Shown here: positions 1 to 8,536 of the stretch, in pieces
Numbering within the stretch: the first letter of the stretch is position 1
Layout of the letters: each line of letters starts with the position of its first letter
NCBI GenBank assembly: GCA_035351315.1
Contig: DAOPVX010000009.1
Coordinates: forward strand, 1-27,890
Direction: 5' to 3'
DNA: 27,890 nt
Source: UBA1359 sp029570385
Lineage (GTDB): Bacteria; Patescibacteriota; Patescibacteriia; Patescibacteriales; Patescibacteriaceae
Program-made: the position numbers and the translations under genes
Notes under the pieces: model-generated
The model's database searches: none
Seen by the model: only the letters and a program-made list of their open reading frames with translations
Told to the model about the DNA's origin: nothing

Positions 1-125
1 GCCAACGACCAATAAGTTCTCCGCCAGCGCTGCTGCTTAGCCTCGCCGCGCCAAGCCTGTTGCAAACTATCCCCGGTTAGCTGAGAAAAATCATTATCAA
101 TCTTGGGCGTTTGAAATTTAAACAT
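1..125 (-). CDS. Partial CDS, N-terminus of unknown protein downstream of htpX
   Basis: An open frame begins with ATG at 125-123 and runs off the left edge after 41 codons without a stop. It starts MFKFQTPKIDNDFSQ and is rich in Gln, Arg and Trp further on. The start lies 3 nt after the htpX stop codon, so this is most likely the last gene of an ileS-lemA-htpX operon. No signal peptide or membrane helix is visible in the visible part. I do not recognise the family. The tight spacing and the uninterrupted frame are the only evidence that it is real. Confidence 0.6.
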   Translation of the reverse strand, partial: MFKFQTPKIDNDFSQLTGDSLQQAWRGEAKQQRWRRTYWSL

Positions 126-128
126 AGA

Positions 129-1037
129 TTAGATATTAATCTGTCTTAGAGCGGCAATTCTTTCTTCAACCGGCGGATGGCTCATAAACATTTTAGTCAA
201 GCCGGAAACACCGCGCTTATTATGAAAAGGTGAAGCAAAATATAAATGAGCCGTAGCCCGATTAGCAGCCTCCAGCGGCTCTGGGTCAGCGCTAATTTTT
301 TGTAAGGCGCGAATAAGTCCCTCAGGATAGCGAGTCAATAAAGCGCTGTTAGCATCAGCCAAAAATTCTCGTCGTCGCGAAATCGCCATTTGAATTATTT
401 GCGCAAAGAGCGGGGCCAGAATAGCTAAAATTATGGCAACAATAGATAAAATTGCTTGCAATTGTCCAGCGCCCTGATCATCTTGCCGTCGCCGGCCGCC
501 ACCCCAAAATGACCAACGAGCAAACCAATCAGCCAATAAAACAACGGTGCCAACTAAAACTGAAACAATAGTAGCTAATAGAATGTCCCGGTTGCCAATA
601 TGCGACAATTCGTGGGCTATTACTCCTTCCAGCTCGGCCTTGTCTAGCTTAGCTAATAATCCGCTAGTAAAAGCGACAGCCGCGTGTTTGGAATCGCGAC
701 CAGTGGCAAAAGCATTGGGGGCGCTATCGTCAATGACATAAATTTTAGGCATTGGCAAGCCAGCGGTAATACAAAGATTCTCGATTAGGCGATAAAGCTG
801 TGGCGAATCGCTGGCCTGAACTTCTTTAGCTCGGCTTATAGTTAAAACTATTTTATCACTCCACCAATAACTAATAAAACTAGAAATCACGGCATAGGCC
901 AAAGCAATATATAGCCAGATTGGATTATTATTAACCTGACTAAAAACAAAACCGACCAAAATAAGCAAGCTAGCACTTAAACTGATCAACAACCAAGTTT
1001 TATGGCGGTTACTGTCAACTTGCTGATAAAAATTCAT
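129..1037 (-). CDS. htpX: HtpX-like membrane zinc metalloprotease (M48)
   Basis: Membrane-embedded protease of the M48B family, which degrades misfolded membrane proteins in known members. Two hydrophobic segments lie at about residues 15-33 and 40-57. The zinc site HELSH is at residues 142-146 within VIAHELSHIGNRD, and a further helix pair follows at about 153-172 and 195-217. The downstream segment REFLADANSA supplies the expected third ligand (Glu). The length of 302 residues is normal for the family. The ATG start is unambiguous and has no Shine-Dalgarno sequence. The gene lies 11 nt after lemA; lemA-htpX pairs are widespread in bacteria. Co-transcription with ileS is likely. Confidence 0.95.
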   Translation of the reverse strand: MNFYQQVDSNRHKTWLLISLSASLLILVGFVFSQVNNNPIWLYIALAYAVISSFISYWWSDKIVLTISRAKEVQASDSPQLYRLIENLCITAGLPMPKIYVIDDSAPNAFATGRDSKHAAVAFTSGLLAKLDKAELEGVIAHELSHIGNRDILLATIVSVLVGTVVLLADWFARWSFWGGGRRRQDDQGAGQLQAILSIVAIILAILAPLFAQIIQMAISRRREFLADANSALLTRYPEGLIRALQKISADPEPLEAANRATAHLYFASPFHNKRGVSGLTKMFMSHPPVEERIAALRQINI

Positions 1038-1048
1038 AGCGAGGACAA

Positions 1049-1615
1049 CTAGAAATTAACCTTAACTGTTTCTCGTTGGCTATCGTCTTTAATTTCAAAA
1101 AATTCAGCCGGGCTAAAGCCCAGTTTTTTGGCAAAAATATTGGTGGGGAATAATTGTAATTTGGTGTTGAAATCGCGAACATTGCCATTATAAAAACGAC
1201 GCGCCGCTTGAATTTTGTCTTCAGTGTCAGTTAATTCTCGTTGCAATTCTAAAAAATTTTGATTAGCTTTTAAATCTGGATAATTTTCGCTTAAAGCAAA
1301 CAGATGTCTTAATAGCCCGGAGAGATTATTTTCGGCTTGTTGTTGATCAACTAGATCACCGCTATTCTGGGCGGCTATAGCCTGATTGCGAGCTTCAATC
1401 ACTTTTTCTAGTGTTTCTTGTTCATGGGTGGCATAGCCCTTAACTGTCTCTACCAGATTAGGAATTAGGTCGTAGCGGCGCTTGAGCTGGACATCAATAT
1501 CGCTCCAAGCTTCAGCTAAACGATTTTTACTAGTAATCAAGCCATTATAAACGGCAATGAGCCAGATTACGATAATGGCGACCAAAGCCATTAAAGCATA
1601 AATAATCCAAGTCAT
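1049..1615 (-). CDS. lemA: LemA family protein
   Basis: LemA family: an N-terminal membrane anchor (about residues 3-22) followed by a long helical domain on one side of the membrane. Family signatures are visible: RLAEAWSDIDVQLKRRYDLIPNLV near residues 32-55 and the C-terminal FNTKLQLFPTNIFAKKLGF region. The length of 188 residues is typical. The molecular role of LemA is unclear; in many bacteria it sits next to htpX or TPM-domain genes, as it does here. It begins 23 nt downstream of the ileS stop, with no promoter visible in the gap, so it probably shares the ileS transcript. Confidence 0.95.
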   Translation of the reverse strand: MTWIIYALMALVAIIVIWLIAVYNGLITSKNRLAEAWSDIDVQLKRRYDLIPNLVETVKGYATHEQETLEKVIEARNQAIAAQNSGDLVDQQQAENNLSGLLRHLFALSENYPDLKANQNFLELQRELTDTEDKIQAARRFYNGNVRDFNTKLQLFPTNIFAKKLGFSPAEFFEIKDDSQRETVKVNF

Positions 1616-1638
1616 AAATTTGTTTAATTATAAAATAT

Positions 1639-4584
1639 CTAAAATTTAATTAAGGCTAGTTTGATTTGACCGTCGGCCAATGATAAATCTTTAGCAATTA
1701 TTTGACCGTCGGCCAGCCAACCTTGAACAATTGATTGACTTAATGTTTCGCGGGCAATCAGGTCTTGCCATTCTCTAAAAGCGGCCTCAGCCAAACCACT
1801 ATCGCCCTGCCAATAAATAATAGTCCTATCTTGTAAACTAAGACCGGCTTGTTTGCGCAATAAGTTGATATTGCGCACTAATTCGCGAGCCAGTCCCTCA
1901 CAAATCAATTCTGGCGTTAGCTCAGTATTAAGACTAATTTGCCAATCGTCAGTTGCTGTTGGTTGTTGAATTATTTGCTTGACATTTAACTCATCAGCTA
2001 GTATTGACCAACCGCTCTGACTAATAGCGGCTAATTTAGTTTCATTAGCGCTGACTGTTAATGAGGCTAAAACTTGACGCACTTTCAGGCCGGCCAAATC
2101 ACGCTGAGCTAAGGCCAGCTCCGCGATCTGGCGGATGGCGGTCATTTCCAGCAAGCTGGCCTGATCAACTGGTAAATCATCCGGCCAAGACAATAAATGA
2201 ACTGATTGATTGGCGTGTTGATAATTATAACCGGTTGTTTTTTGCCAAATAGCTTCGGCCAAAAATGGGGCAAATGGTGCCAACGCTATGGCCAGGCCTT
2301 GCAAGACATAGCCAGTGGTTAATAAAGCCGCCGCTTTGTCATTATTATTTTTTTCTTTAAAGCGATCACGCGATCGGCGCAGATACCAAGACGACAAATC
2401 ATCAATGAAGTCAGCTAGCGGCCGCGTTGCTTTCGGTAAATTATAAGCATCCATTTGCTGATTAATTTCAGCTAATAATTGATGCAGGCGAGAAACAATC
2501 CAGCGATCTAAAATATTAGATGACAACCAATCACTAATTGACAAAATTCGCCTATTATCGCCGGCATACAAATCATAAAACTTATAAACATTCCAAACTG
2601 GCAAAATAATTTGTCGAACTTTTTCTTCAACTCCTTTTTCGCTAAAATTCAAATTTTCCGCTTGAGTAACTGGTGATGATAATAAATAACAACGCAAAGC
2701 ATCGGCGCCATATTTTTCTAACAATAATCCGGGATCGGGATAATTCTGCAGCCGTTTGGACATTTTTTTACCATCTTCAGCTAAAACAATACCATTAACA
2801 ATAACATTTTGATAAGCAGCGCCAAAACCAAGACCAGTACCGATAACATGTAAATAATAAAACCAACAGCGAGTCTGATCAATGCCCTCAGCAATAAAGC
2901 GAGCGGGATAATTAGTTAAAAAATCATCGGGATTACTAAAGGGATAGTGCGCTTGAGCATAGGGCATAGAGCCGCTATCAAACCAAGTATCTAAAACATC
3001 AGGCACTCGTTGAGCTTGACCGCCACATTGGGGACAGGGCACAGTAATTTTATCAACAATATGTTTATGTAAATCAGTAATCTCTTGACCGCTAGCGGCA
3101 GCTAATTCACTGGCGGAGCCAAAAACTTGTTGCCAACCACAAGAACATTGCCATAGCGGTATTACTGAAGCCCAATAACGCTGACGGCTAATTGACCAAT
3201 CGCGGGCACCCTCCAGCCAATTACCAAAACGACCGTCTTTAATATGAGCTGGCGACCAATTAATTTTTTTAGCCTCTTCAAACAAGGCTGGCTTTAATTT
3301 AGTAATATCAACAAACCATGATGAAGTGGCATAATTGATTAATGGAGTATCGCAGCGCCAGCAATGCGGATAACTGTGTTGATATTTTTCTTTAGCGAAA
3401 AGTTGGCCGTGACTGGCAAGATATTTAATAATTTCCACATCAGTTGAACTATGGTCATCTTTGGGCTTAACATTAAGACCAGCTAATTGGCCAGCTTCAG
3501 GCTTGATAGTGCCGTCCATGGCTACATGTTGAACAAACGGCAAATGATATTGTTGACCAAGAGATAAATCATCTTCACCAAAAGCTGGCGCAATATGAAC
3601 GATGCCGGTGCCGTCTTCAGTGTTGACAAAATCAGCGGCATAAACCTGCCAGCCATTATCTTTATCGACTAAATCAGGCTGATTATAGTAAGCGTCAAAC
3701 AACGGCTCATAACGAAGACCAACTAGTTGAGAACCCTTATATTCTTCAATAATTTCCAAAACCTGATCTTGAAAAACATCAGCTAAACGCTCGGTGGCAA
3801 TAATATACTGTTGTTGATCAACTATGATTTTACTATATTTAATCTCCGCTCCAACAGCCAAGGCGACATTGCCAATCAGTGTCCATGGCGTGGTAGTCCA
3901 AGCTAAGATATAGGTATTATCCTCAACCGCTGAATCGCCAATCTTTTGACCCGGCAATAATTTAAATTTCGCGATACAAGACAAATCTTTAATGTCTTGA
4001 TAGCCATCAGCTATTTCTGATTGCGACAATGTTGTTTCACAACGCGGACAAACATGCATTGAACGATAACCCTGATAAATCAACCCTTTATCCCACAGCT
4101 GTTTAAAGACCCACCAAACTGATTCCATGAATGATAAATCCATGGTACGATAAGCATTATCCATATCAACAAAACGACCGAGACGATGGATAATCTTTTG
4201 CCAATCAGTCACATAGCTCAAAACCTTGGAACGGCAAAGCTCATTAAATTTATCGATGCCAAGCGCTTCAATATCTTTCTTATGTTGATAGCCCAATTCT
4301 TTTTCAACAATATTTTCAATCGGCAAACCATGGCAATCCCAACCCCAGCGGCGATTAACCCGATAGCCTTTCATAGTCCAAAAACGCGGCACAACATCCT
4401 TGATGATACTGGCAACTATGTGGCCATAATGCGGCGTGCCAGTGGCAAAAGGCGGACCGTCATAAAAACGATATTCACCTTGCGGCGCCTTTTTACTAAT
4501 GGTCTGTTGAAATATTTGTGCTTGGTCCCAAAAAGCTAAAACTTCTAATTCGCTTTGCGCAAAAAATAAGGACGACTGGTCCAT
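1639..4584 (-). CDS. ileS: Isoleucyl-tRNA synthetase, eukaryote-like type 2
   Basis: Cytoplasmic class I synthetase that charges tRNA-Ile with isoleucine. The HIGH-type motif is HYGH at residues 52-55, and the KMSKR motif lies near residue 605 (DGKKMSKRLQNYPDP). The long insert between them is the CP1 editing domain; Cys pairs occur in CPRC and CPQCGG. The segment RRWGWDCHGLPIE after HYGH matches the eukaryotic/archaeal-like type 2 enzymes rather than the E. coli type (inference from motif wording). Type 2 enzymes are generally insensitive to mupirocin. The open frame extends to a TTG at 4596, but the ATG at 4584 fits better and gives 981 residues. A strong promoter lies directly upstream. 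Confidence 0.97.
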   Translation of the reverse strand: MDQSSLFFAQSELEVLAFWDQAQIFQQTISKKAPQGEYRFYDGPPFATGTPHYGHIVASIIKDVVPRFWTMKGYRVNRRWGWDCHGLPIENIVEKELGYQHKKDIEALGIDKFNELCRSKVLSYVTDWQKIIHRLGRFVDMDNAYRTMDLSFMESVWWVFKQLWDKGLIYQGYRSMHVCPRCETTLSQSEIADGYQDIKDLSCIAKFKLLPGQKIGDSAVEDNTYILAWTTTPWTLIGNVALAVGAEIKYSKIIVDQQQYIIATERLADVFQDQVLEIIEEYKGSQLVGLRYEPLFDAYYNQPDLVDKDNGWQVYAADFVNTEDGTGIVHIAPAFGEDDLSLGQQYHLPFVQHVAMDGTIKPEAGQLAGLNVKPKDDHSSTDVEIIKYLASHGQLFAKEKYQHSYPHCWRCDTPLINYATSSWFVDITKLKPALFEEAKKINWSPAHIKDGRFGNWLEGARDWSISRQRYWASVIPLWQCSCGWQQVFGSASELAAASGQEITDLHKHIVDKITVPCPQCGGQAQRVPDVLDTWFDSGSMPYAQAHYPFSNPDDFLTNYPARFIAEGIDQTRCWFYYLHVIGTGLGFGAAYQNVIVNGIVLAEDGKKMSKRLQNYPDPGLLLEKYGADALRCYLLSSPVTQAENLNFSEKGVEEKVRQIILPVWNVYKFYDLYAGDNRRILSISDWLSSNILDRWIVSRLHQLLAEINQQMDAYNLPKATRPLADFIDDLSSWYLRRSRDRFKEKNNNDKAAALLTTGYVLQGLAIALAPFAPFLAEAIWQKTTGYNYQHANQSVHLLSWPDDLPVDQASLLEMTAIRQIAELALAQRDLAGLKVRQVLASLTVSANETKLAAISQSGWSILADELNVKQIIQQPTATDDWQISLNTELTPELICEGLARELVRNINLLRKQAGLSLQDRTIIYWQGDSGLAEAAFREWQDLIARETLSQSIVQGWLADGQIIAKDLSLADGQIKLALIKF

Positions 4585-4617
4585 AAAATAATTCAATTAT
4601 AACTGCCTAACTCTTTA

Positions 4618-4646
4618 ATTTTACTGGAAAATAAAGGGATTGTCAA
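4618..4646 (-). promoter_or_regulatory. Promoter of the ileS operon
   Basis: Reading the minus strand, TTGACA (4646-4641) is followed by a 17-nt spacer and TAAAAT (4623-4618). Transcription would start near 4611, giving a leader of about 27 nt before the ATG at 4584. No T-box or other riboswitch fits in so short a leader, unlike thrS in the same window. Confidence 0.75.
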
Positions 4647-4651
4647 AAAAC

Positions 4652-5596
4652 CTATTGATGATAGAAACGTAAATTGCGGATATAAGTAATTTGATTTTGA
4701 TTAACTGAATTGGGTTCATTGGCGTAAAATCTTATTGCGGTATAAGTAGTTCCAGTTCGCCAATAAGTATTAGTTTCTGGAGGAGGCATACTTTCGCCAG
4801 TGTGCGCCTCACTATTATTCACCTTTACCCAATTATTATTAGTGGTGGGTACATAACGAGCAACAAAAAAATTATTACTATTATGTATTCTATTGCTACC
4901 TTTATAATCAACGGTGCCTAGAGAAAATTTTTTATTTTCATCATTAGTAGTCATATATTCAGCAGATAAATAATATTTAGCGCTAGTATCAATAGGAATT
5001 GAATTGCCACCATAACCTAACCAACAAGAAGCATACTTCTTAATTTTGAGAGCATCTAAGCTAGCATCATAACTAATATCAGCACCGCTACAATCCCAAT
5101 TATTTATATCCCGCCAATCAATACCATGAGCAGCTAATAGATCAGTGGTGAGACCATGGGGCCCAGCAATAACATCACGATTAGGATAGTCAGCCGATTG
5201 GTTTTCTAGGGTGGCAACTAAACTAAAGCTTTCACCATTATTAAGCTGACGATATTGGTAATCAATATTATTACCACGAGGATCGCTAGGGATATTATTT
5301 AAATAAACTAAATTGCCACAAGTAGAGCTAATGCCTATATTACTAAGACATAGTCCGGTAATTGAAGATGAGGTATATTCTGCAGGAATAGCTGGATAGA
5401 TACCGGTTGAGTTATGATACATTGCTAAAGCTGTGCTGATTTGACGTAGATCATTTAATCGACGAGCATCACGAGCTTTAGATCGAGCACTATTTAGGGC
5501 GACTACCGATAGTGTAGACAATAAGGCGATAATAGCTATAACCACCAATAACTCAATTAGAGTAAAACCTCGTTTGGGACGAAAATAATTAAGCAT
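4652..5596 (-). CDS. Type IV pseudopilin-like protein with C-terminal extension
   Basis: Prepilin-like protein. After a short basic leader (MLNYFRPKRG) comes the cleavage and helix signature GFTLIELLVVIAIIALLSTL, with Glu at position 5 of the mature protein, then a GspG-like N-terminal domain (SARSKARDARRLNDLRQIS, ALAMYHNSTGIYP). Such proteins assemble into type IV pili or type II secretion pseudopili after cleavage by a prepilin peptidase. Beyond about residue 165 there is an additional domain of about 150 residues, rich in Tyr, Asn, Ser and Thr, with a predicted beta-rich character; it may be an adhesive or sugar-binding module (inference). The open frame extends to a TTG at 5647, but the ATG at 5596 places the basic leader correctly (314 residues). 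Confidence 0.88.
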   Translation of the reverse strand: MLNYFRPKRGFTLIELLVVIAIIALLSTLSVVALNSARSKARDARRLNDLRQISTALAMYHNSTGIYPAIPAEYTSSSITGLCLSNIGISSTCGNLVYLNNIPSDPRGNNIDYQYRQLNNGESFSLVATLENQSADYPNRDVIAGPHGLTTDLLAAHGIDWRDINNWDCSGADISYDASLDALKIKKYASCWLGYGGNSIPIDTSAKYYLSAEYMTTNDENKKFSLGTVDYKGSNRIHNSNNFFVARYVPTTNNNWVKVNNSEAHTGESMPPPETNTYWRTGTTYTAIRFYANEPNSVNQNQITYIRNLRFYHQ

Positions 5597-5603
5597 ATAA
5601 AAA

Positions 5604-5643
5604 TTGCTCTTTGCTACTGATTTGATTACAATTACAATATAAT
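5604..5643 (+). promoter_or_regulatory. Candidate uvrB promoter region
   Basis: Overlapping promoter-like elements lie just upstream of uvrB. TTGCTC (5604-5609) with a 17-nt spacer leads to TACAAT (5627-5632). TTGCTA (5611-5616) with a 16-nt spacer leads to TACAAT (5633-5638). A TATAAT sits at 5638-5643. Which one is used cannot be decided by eye. I recognise no LexA-type operator. Confidence 0.45.
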
Positions 5644-5664
5644 ACAAAACAATATTTTAAACAA

Positions 5665-7488
5665 ATGAAATTTCAATTAGTCGCTAATTTTCAACCAACT
5701 GGTGATCAACCACAGGCAATTACCGCCTTAGTTAATGGCTGGCGACAAAATTACCGCCAACAAACTTTATTAGGTGTAACGGGTAGTGGTAAAACATTTA
5801 CCATAGCTAATGTCATTGCCCAAATTCAACAACCAACCCTGATCATTTCACCGAATAAAACTTTGGCCGCGCAATTACATAAAGAATTCAAAGCCTTTTT
5901 TCCGAATAACGCCGTTCATTATTTTGTGTCTTATTATGATTATTATCAGCCAGAGGCTTATTTGCCGCCGACTGATACCTATATTGAAAAAGAGGCTACA
6001 ATTAATGAAAATATCGACCGCTTGCGTCATGCCGCCACTCAAGCCTTAATGACACGGCCTGATGTCATTATTGTTGCCAGTGTTTCTTGTATTTATGGTT
6101 TGGGTGAAAAATTAGATTATCAATCATCTAGCCAATCTTTGACACAGGGACAAACCATTAATCGCCAAACGATAATTAAAAAATTACTGGAAATGCAATA
6201 TCAGCGCCAAGATATGGCTTGCCGTCGTGGTCAATTTCGGGTCGCCGGCGACACGATTGATATTTATTTAGCCACTGGTGAAGCGATTATTCGCCTTGAT
6301 CTTTTTGATGATATTATTAACGCTATTTATTTATGGCCAATTAATCCTGAGATTAAATTACCGCCGGCCAGCTTAGCTGATTTAAATACTAATGAGGCAC
6401 AAAAATTAACTGAGATTACCATTTTGCCGGCTAAACATTTTATGACCCCATCAGACCGAATGACTGAAGCATTGACAGCTATCCGCCAAGAACTAACTGA
6501 ACAAATAGTTCAGTTAAAAAAGGACAATAAATTGTTAGAAGCGGAAAGATTGGAGCGAAAAACTAATTATGATTTAGAAATGCTCGAGCAAGTCGGTTAT
6601 TGTAATGGTATTGAAAATTATTCCCGCCATTTATCTGGACGACCAGCCGGCTCCCCGCCAGCCACACTGCTAGATTTCTTTCCCAAAGATTTTTTAACAA
6701 TTATTGATGAGTCCCATGTGGCCGTGCCACAAATTAATGGTATGTTTGCTGGTGATCGCGCCCGTAAAGAAGTTTTGGTAGAGTTTGGTTTTCGCCTACC
6801 TAGCGCTCTTGATAACCGACCACTCAATTTTAGTGAATTTAATAATAAAGTCGGGGCAATTATTTATACTAGTGCCACGCCAGGACGCTATGAATTAAAC
6901 AACTCGCAACAAATAGTGGAACAAGTTATCCGACCAACCGGACTATTGGACCCGCAAATTGAAGTTCGGCCCAGCCATGGCCAAATCGCTGATGTTATTG
7001 CCGAATGTCAAAAAAGATCCATTATCCAAGAACGAGTGCTAATTACCACACTAACCAAGAAAATGGCTGAAGAATTAGCTGACTATCTAACTGAATCTGG
7101 ATTGAAAACTAGTTATTTACATAGCGATATTGACACCTTGGAACGAGTTAATATTTTACAAGATTTACGTGGTGGCCGCTATGATGTCTTGGTTGGTGTT
7201 AATCTTCTGCGCGAAGGTTTAGATTTGCCCGAAGTATCTTTAATTATTATTCTTGATGCCGATATGTCCGGCTTTTTGCGCAATGAAACATCATTAATTC
7301 AAACTATTGGCCGGGCGGCTCGACATATTAACGGACAAGTTATTATGTATGCCGACCAAATAACTCCAGCTATGGATTATGCCATTAAGGAAACGCAACG
7401 ACGTCGACAAATACAGGCCGATTACAATCAGCAACACGGCATCACTCCGACTAGTATTACTAACGCTAATTGGTCAAATTTAGACTAA
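5665..7488 (+). CDS. uvrB: Excinuclease ABC subunit B, lacking the C-terminal UVR domain
   Basis: Damage-verifying helicase of nucleotide excision repair, loaded by UvrA and then recruiting UvrC. The Walker A motif GVTGSGKT is at residues 37-44. The beta-hairpin region YYDYYQPEAYLPPTDTYIEK is intact, the DESH box lies near residue 348, and helicase motifs V-VI are present (NLLREGLDLPEV, QTIGRAARH). The protein is 607 residues, whereas typical UvrB has about 660-680. It stops just after the conserved QQHGITPTSI stretch, so the C-terminal UVR helical hairpin that contacts UvrC is absent. Only 5 bp separate its stop from the end of the convergent gene, so a frameshifted UVR segment downstream is excluded. 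The ATG start has no Shine-Dalgarno sequence. Confidence 0.97.
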   Translation: MKFQLVANFQPTGDQPQAITALVNGWRQNYRQQTLLGVTGSGKTFTIANVIAQIQQPTLIISPNKTLAAQLHKEFKAFFPNNAVHYFVSYYDYYQPEAYLPPTDTYIEKEATINENIDRLRHAATQALMTRPDVIIVASVSCIYGLGEKLDYQSSSQSLTQGQTINRQTIIKKLLEMQYQRQDMACRRGQFRVAGDTIDIYLATGEAIIRLDLFDDIINAIYLWPINPEIKLPPASLADLNTNEAQKLTEITILPAKHFMTPSDRMTEALTAIRQELTEQIVQLKKDNKLLEAERLERKTNYDLEMLEQVGYCNGIENYSRHLSGRPAGSPPATLLDFFPKDFLTIIDESHVAVPQINGMFAGDRARKEVLVEFGFRLPSALDNRPLNFSEFNNKVGAIIYTSATPGRYELNNSQQIVEQVIRPTGLLDPQIEVRPSHGQIADVIAECQKRSIIQERVLITTLTKKMAEELADYLTESGLKTSYLHSDIDTLERVNILQDLRGGRYDVLVGVNLLREGLDLPEVSLIIILDADMSGFLRNETSLIQTIGRAARHINGQVIMYADQITPAMDYAIKETQRRRQIQADYNQQHGITPTSITNANWSNLD

Positions 7489-7493
7489 GCAAT

Positions 7494-8096
7494 CTATTGA
7501 GCCAAATAACAAATCCGCCGCAGCCCGCTGTCTTCAACTAACGCATAAATAGTTGGCTCTGACGAATCTTGACTATCAGGATTAATCGTTAATAGGCTGC
7601 TAGTGGCGGAAAACTGCCAACCATATTTGGTCTGCAAATCATCATCAAGACCGAGAGCAATTATCCGACCATTTTTAATATTAATGATGGCCGCCTTGTG
7701 ACAATCGTGGCCACAAGACCAACTAGCTAAATGAAAATGACCGGCCAGATTGACAGCTTGACGTTGGTATGATTGATTAATAGCTTGTCTTTCGGAATCG
7801 CTTAATTGATAGCCAGACCAATCAATAGCGGCCGGGCTATCGGTAACAATAGCAGTCCGCCAATCAGCCGCCGATAATGGCTTGGGACAAACAATCTTAG
7901 CAATATCTTGCTTAGTCACCGTCGCTGCTGGCGGTAAATCTACTGGCGATGGAAAGTCTGGCGCCGCTACCGGCATTGGACTGGATTGATTGTCGGTATC
8001 AGTCGTCGACTGATAACGGCGCGCAACCTTGATACCAGCCAAAACATTAGCCAACACGAAAGCGGTTAATAAAATCCAGATTAAACGCTTATTCAT
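7494..8096 (-). CDS. Membrane-anchored or secreted protein of unknown function with CGxxC motif
   Basis: The 200-residue protein begins with an uncleaved-looking hydrophobic anchor (about residues 4-22), followed by a Pro/Ser-rich linker and a C-terminal domain from about residue 65. The domain contains NLAGHFHLASWSCGHDCHKA followed by AIINIKNGRI. This resembles a group of uncharacterised bacterial exported proteins with a FAGHY...W.CG..C...AIID..TG.V pattern (recognised from memory, no search possible). The Cys-Gly-x-x-Cys pair could form a disulfide or bind a metal. It is followed by convergent uvrB and preceded, 5 nt away, by another gene of unknown function on the same strand, so the two are probably co-transcribed. 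Confidence 0.8.
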   Translation of the reverse strand: MNKRLIWILLTAFVLANVLAGIKVARRYQSTTDTDNQSSPMPVAAPDFPSPVDLPPAATVTKQDIAKIVCPKPLSAADWRTAIVTDSPAAIDWSGYQLSDSERQAINQSYQRQAVNLAGHFHLASWSCGHDCHKAAIINIKNGRIIALGLDDDLQTKYGWQFSATSSLLTINPDSQDSSEPTIYALVEDSGLRRICYLAQ

Positions 8097-8101
8097 ATTC
8101 T

Positions 8102-8461
8102 TTAATTATTACCCTCCTTACGAAAACTAACACTAATAACCGGCTCATATTTTTCTTGATACTCATCAATAACAACCACGGGCTGACCAGCGGTTAACTG
8201 ATTAATAACTGCGTCAGCCAGAAGAGCCTTGTCATTGGCCATCTCGCCCTTAAGATCGTCCAAACGATCTAGCTCACTACGTAAATCGCTGCTGATAGCT
8301 TGAATAACCATCTGGCGTTTGTCGCGAATAATTTTTAATTCCTCGGTTAATTGTTGATATTCTGAAGAATTAGCTAAAGCATCACGATAAACGGCGTTTA
8401 AAGTCTTGCGTTCATTTTTTAATTTCTGTAATTGGTTAAATATTTCTTGGGCGGTTTTCAT
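8102..8461 (-). CDS. Small coiled-coil protein of unknown function
   Basis: A 119-residue, strongly charged protein. Residues 1-80 have heptad-like spacing of Leu, Ile and Ala with many Lys and Glu, indicating a long helical hairpin or coiled coil. The C-terminal 35 residues (QPVVVIDEYQEKYEPVISV) look like a short beta segment. There is no signal peptide or membrane helix, so it is likely cytoplasmic. It lies 5 nt upstream of the exported CGxxC protein gene and is divergent from the PGPGW gene. I do not recognise the family. The ATG start is well placed just outside the divergent promoter region. Confidence 0.75.
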   Translation of the reverse strand: MKTAQEIFNQLQKLKNERKTLNAVYRDALANSSEYQQLTEELKIIRDKRQMVIQAISSDLRSELDRLDDLKGEMANDKALLADAVINQLTAGQPVVVIDEYQEKYEPVISVSFRKEGNN

Positions 8462-8464
8462 ATC

Positions 8465-8493
8465 TTGACAAAAATACTAAATTGTGATATATT
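8465..8493 (+). promoter_or_regulatory. Promoter of the PGPGW membrane gene
   Basis: TTGACA (8465-8470), a 17-nt spacer and TATATT (8488-8493), with TGA just before the -10 as an extended element. The start site would be near 8500, overlapping a perfect inverted repeat GGTTATTATAACC at 8499-8511, whose centre also reads TATAAT on the minus strand. Confidence 0.75.
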
Positions 8494-8536
8494 AGCAGGT
8501 TATTATAACCACTTTTAAGTATTTAAAAAGCACTCA

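Noticed and set aside
2061..2252. Plus-strand ORF inside ileS
   Set aside because: Antisense shadow of a well-supported gene; no promoter or ribosome binding site. The same applies to other antisense frames, such as 4186-4539, 9806-10102 and 19360-19653.
4585..4596. TTG start of ileS
   Set aside because: An ATG four codons downstream gives a normal N-terminus.
5597..5647. TTG start of the pseudopilin gene
   Set aside because: It would add 17 residues before the basic prepilin leader; the ATG at 5596 gives the usual short leader.
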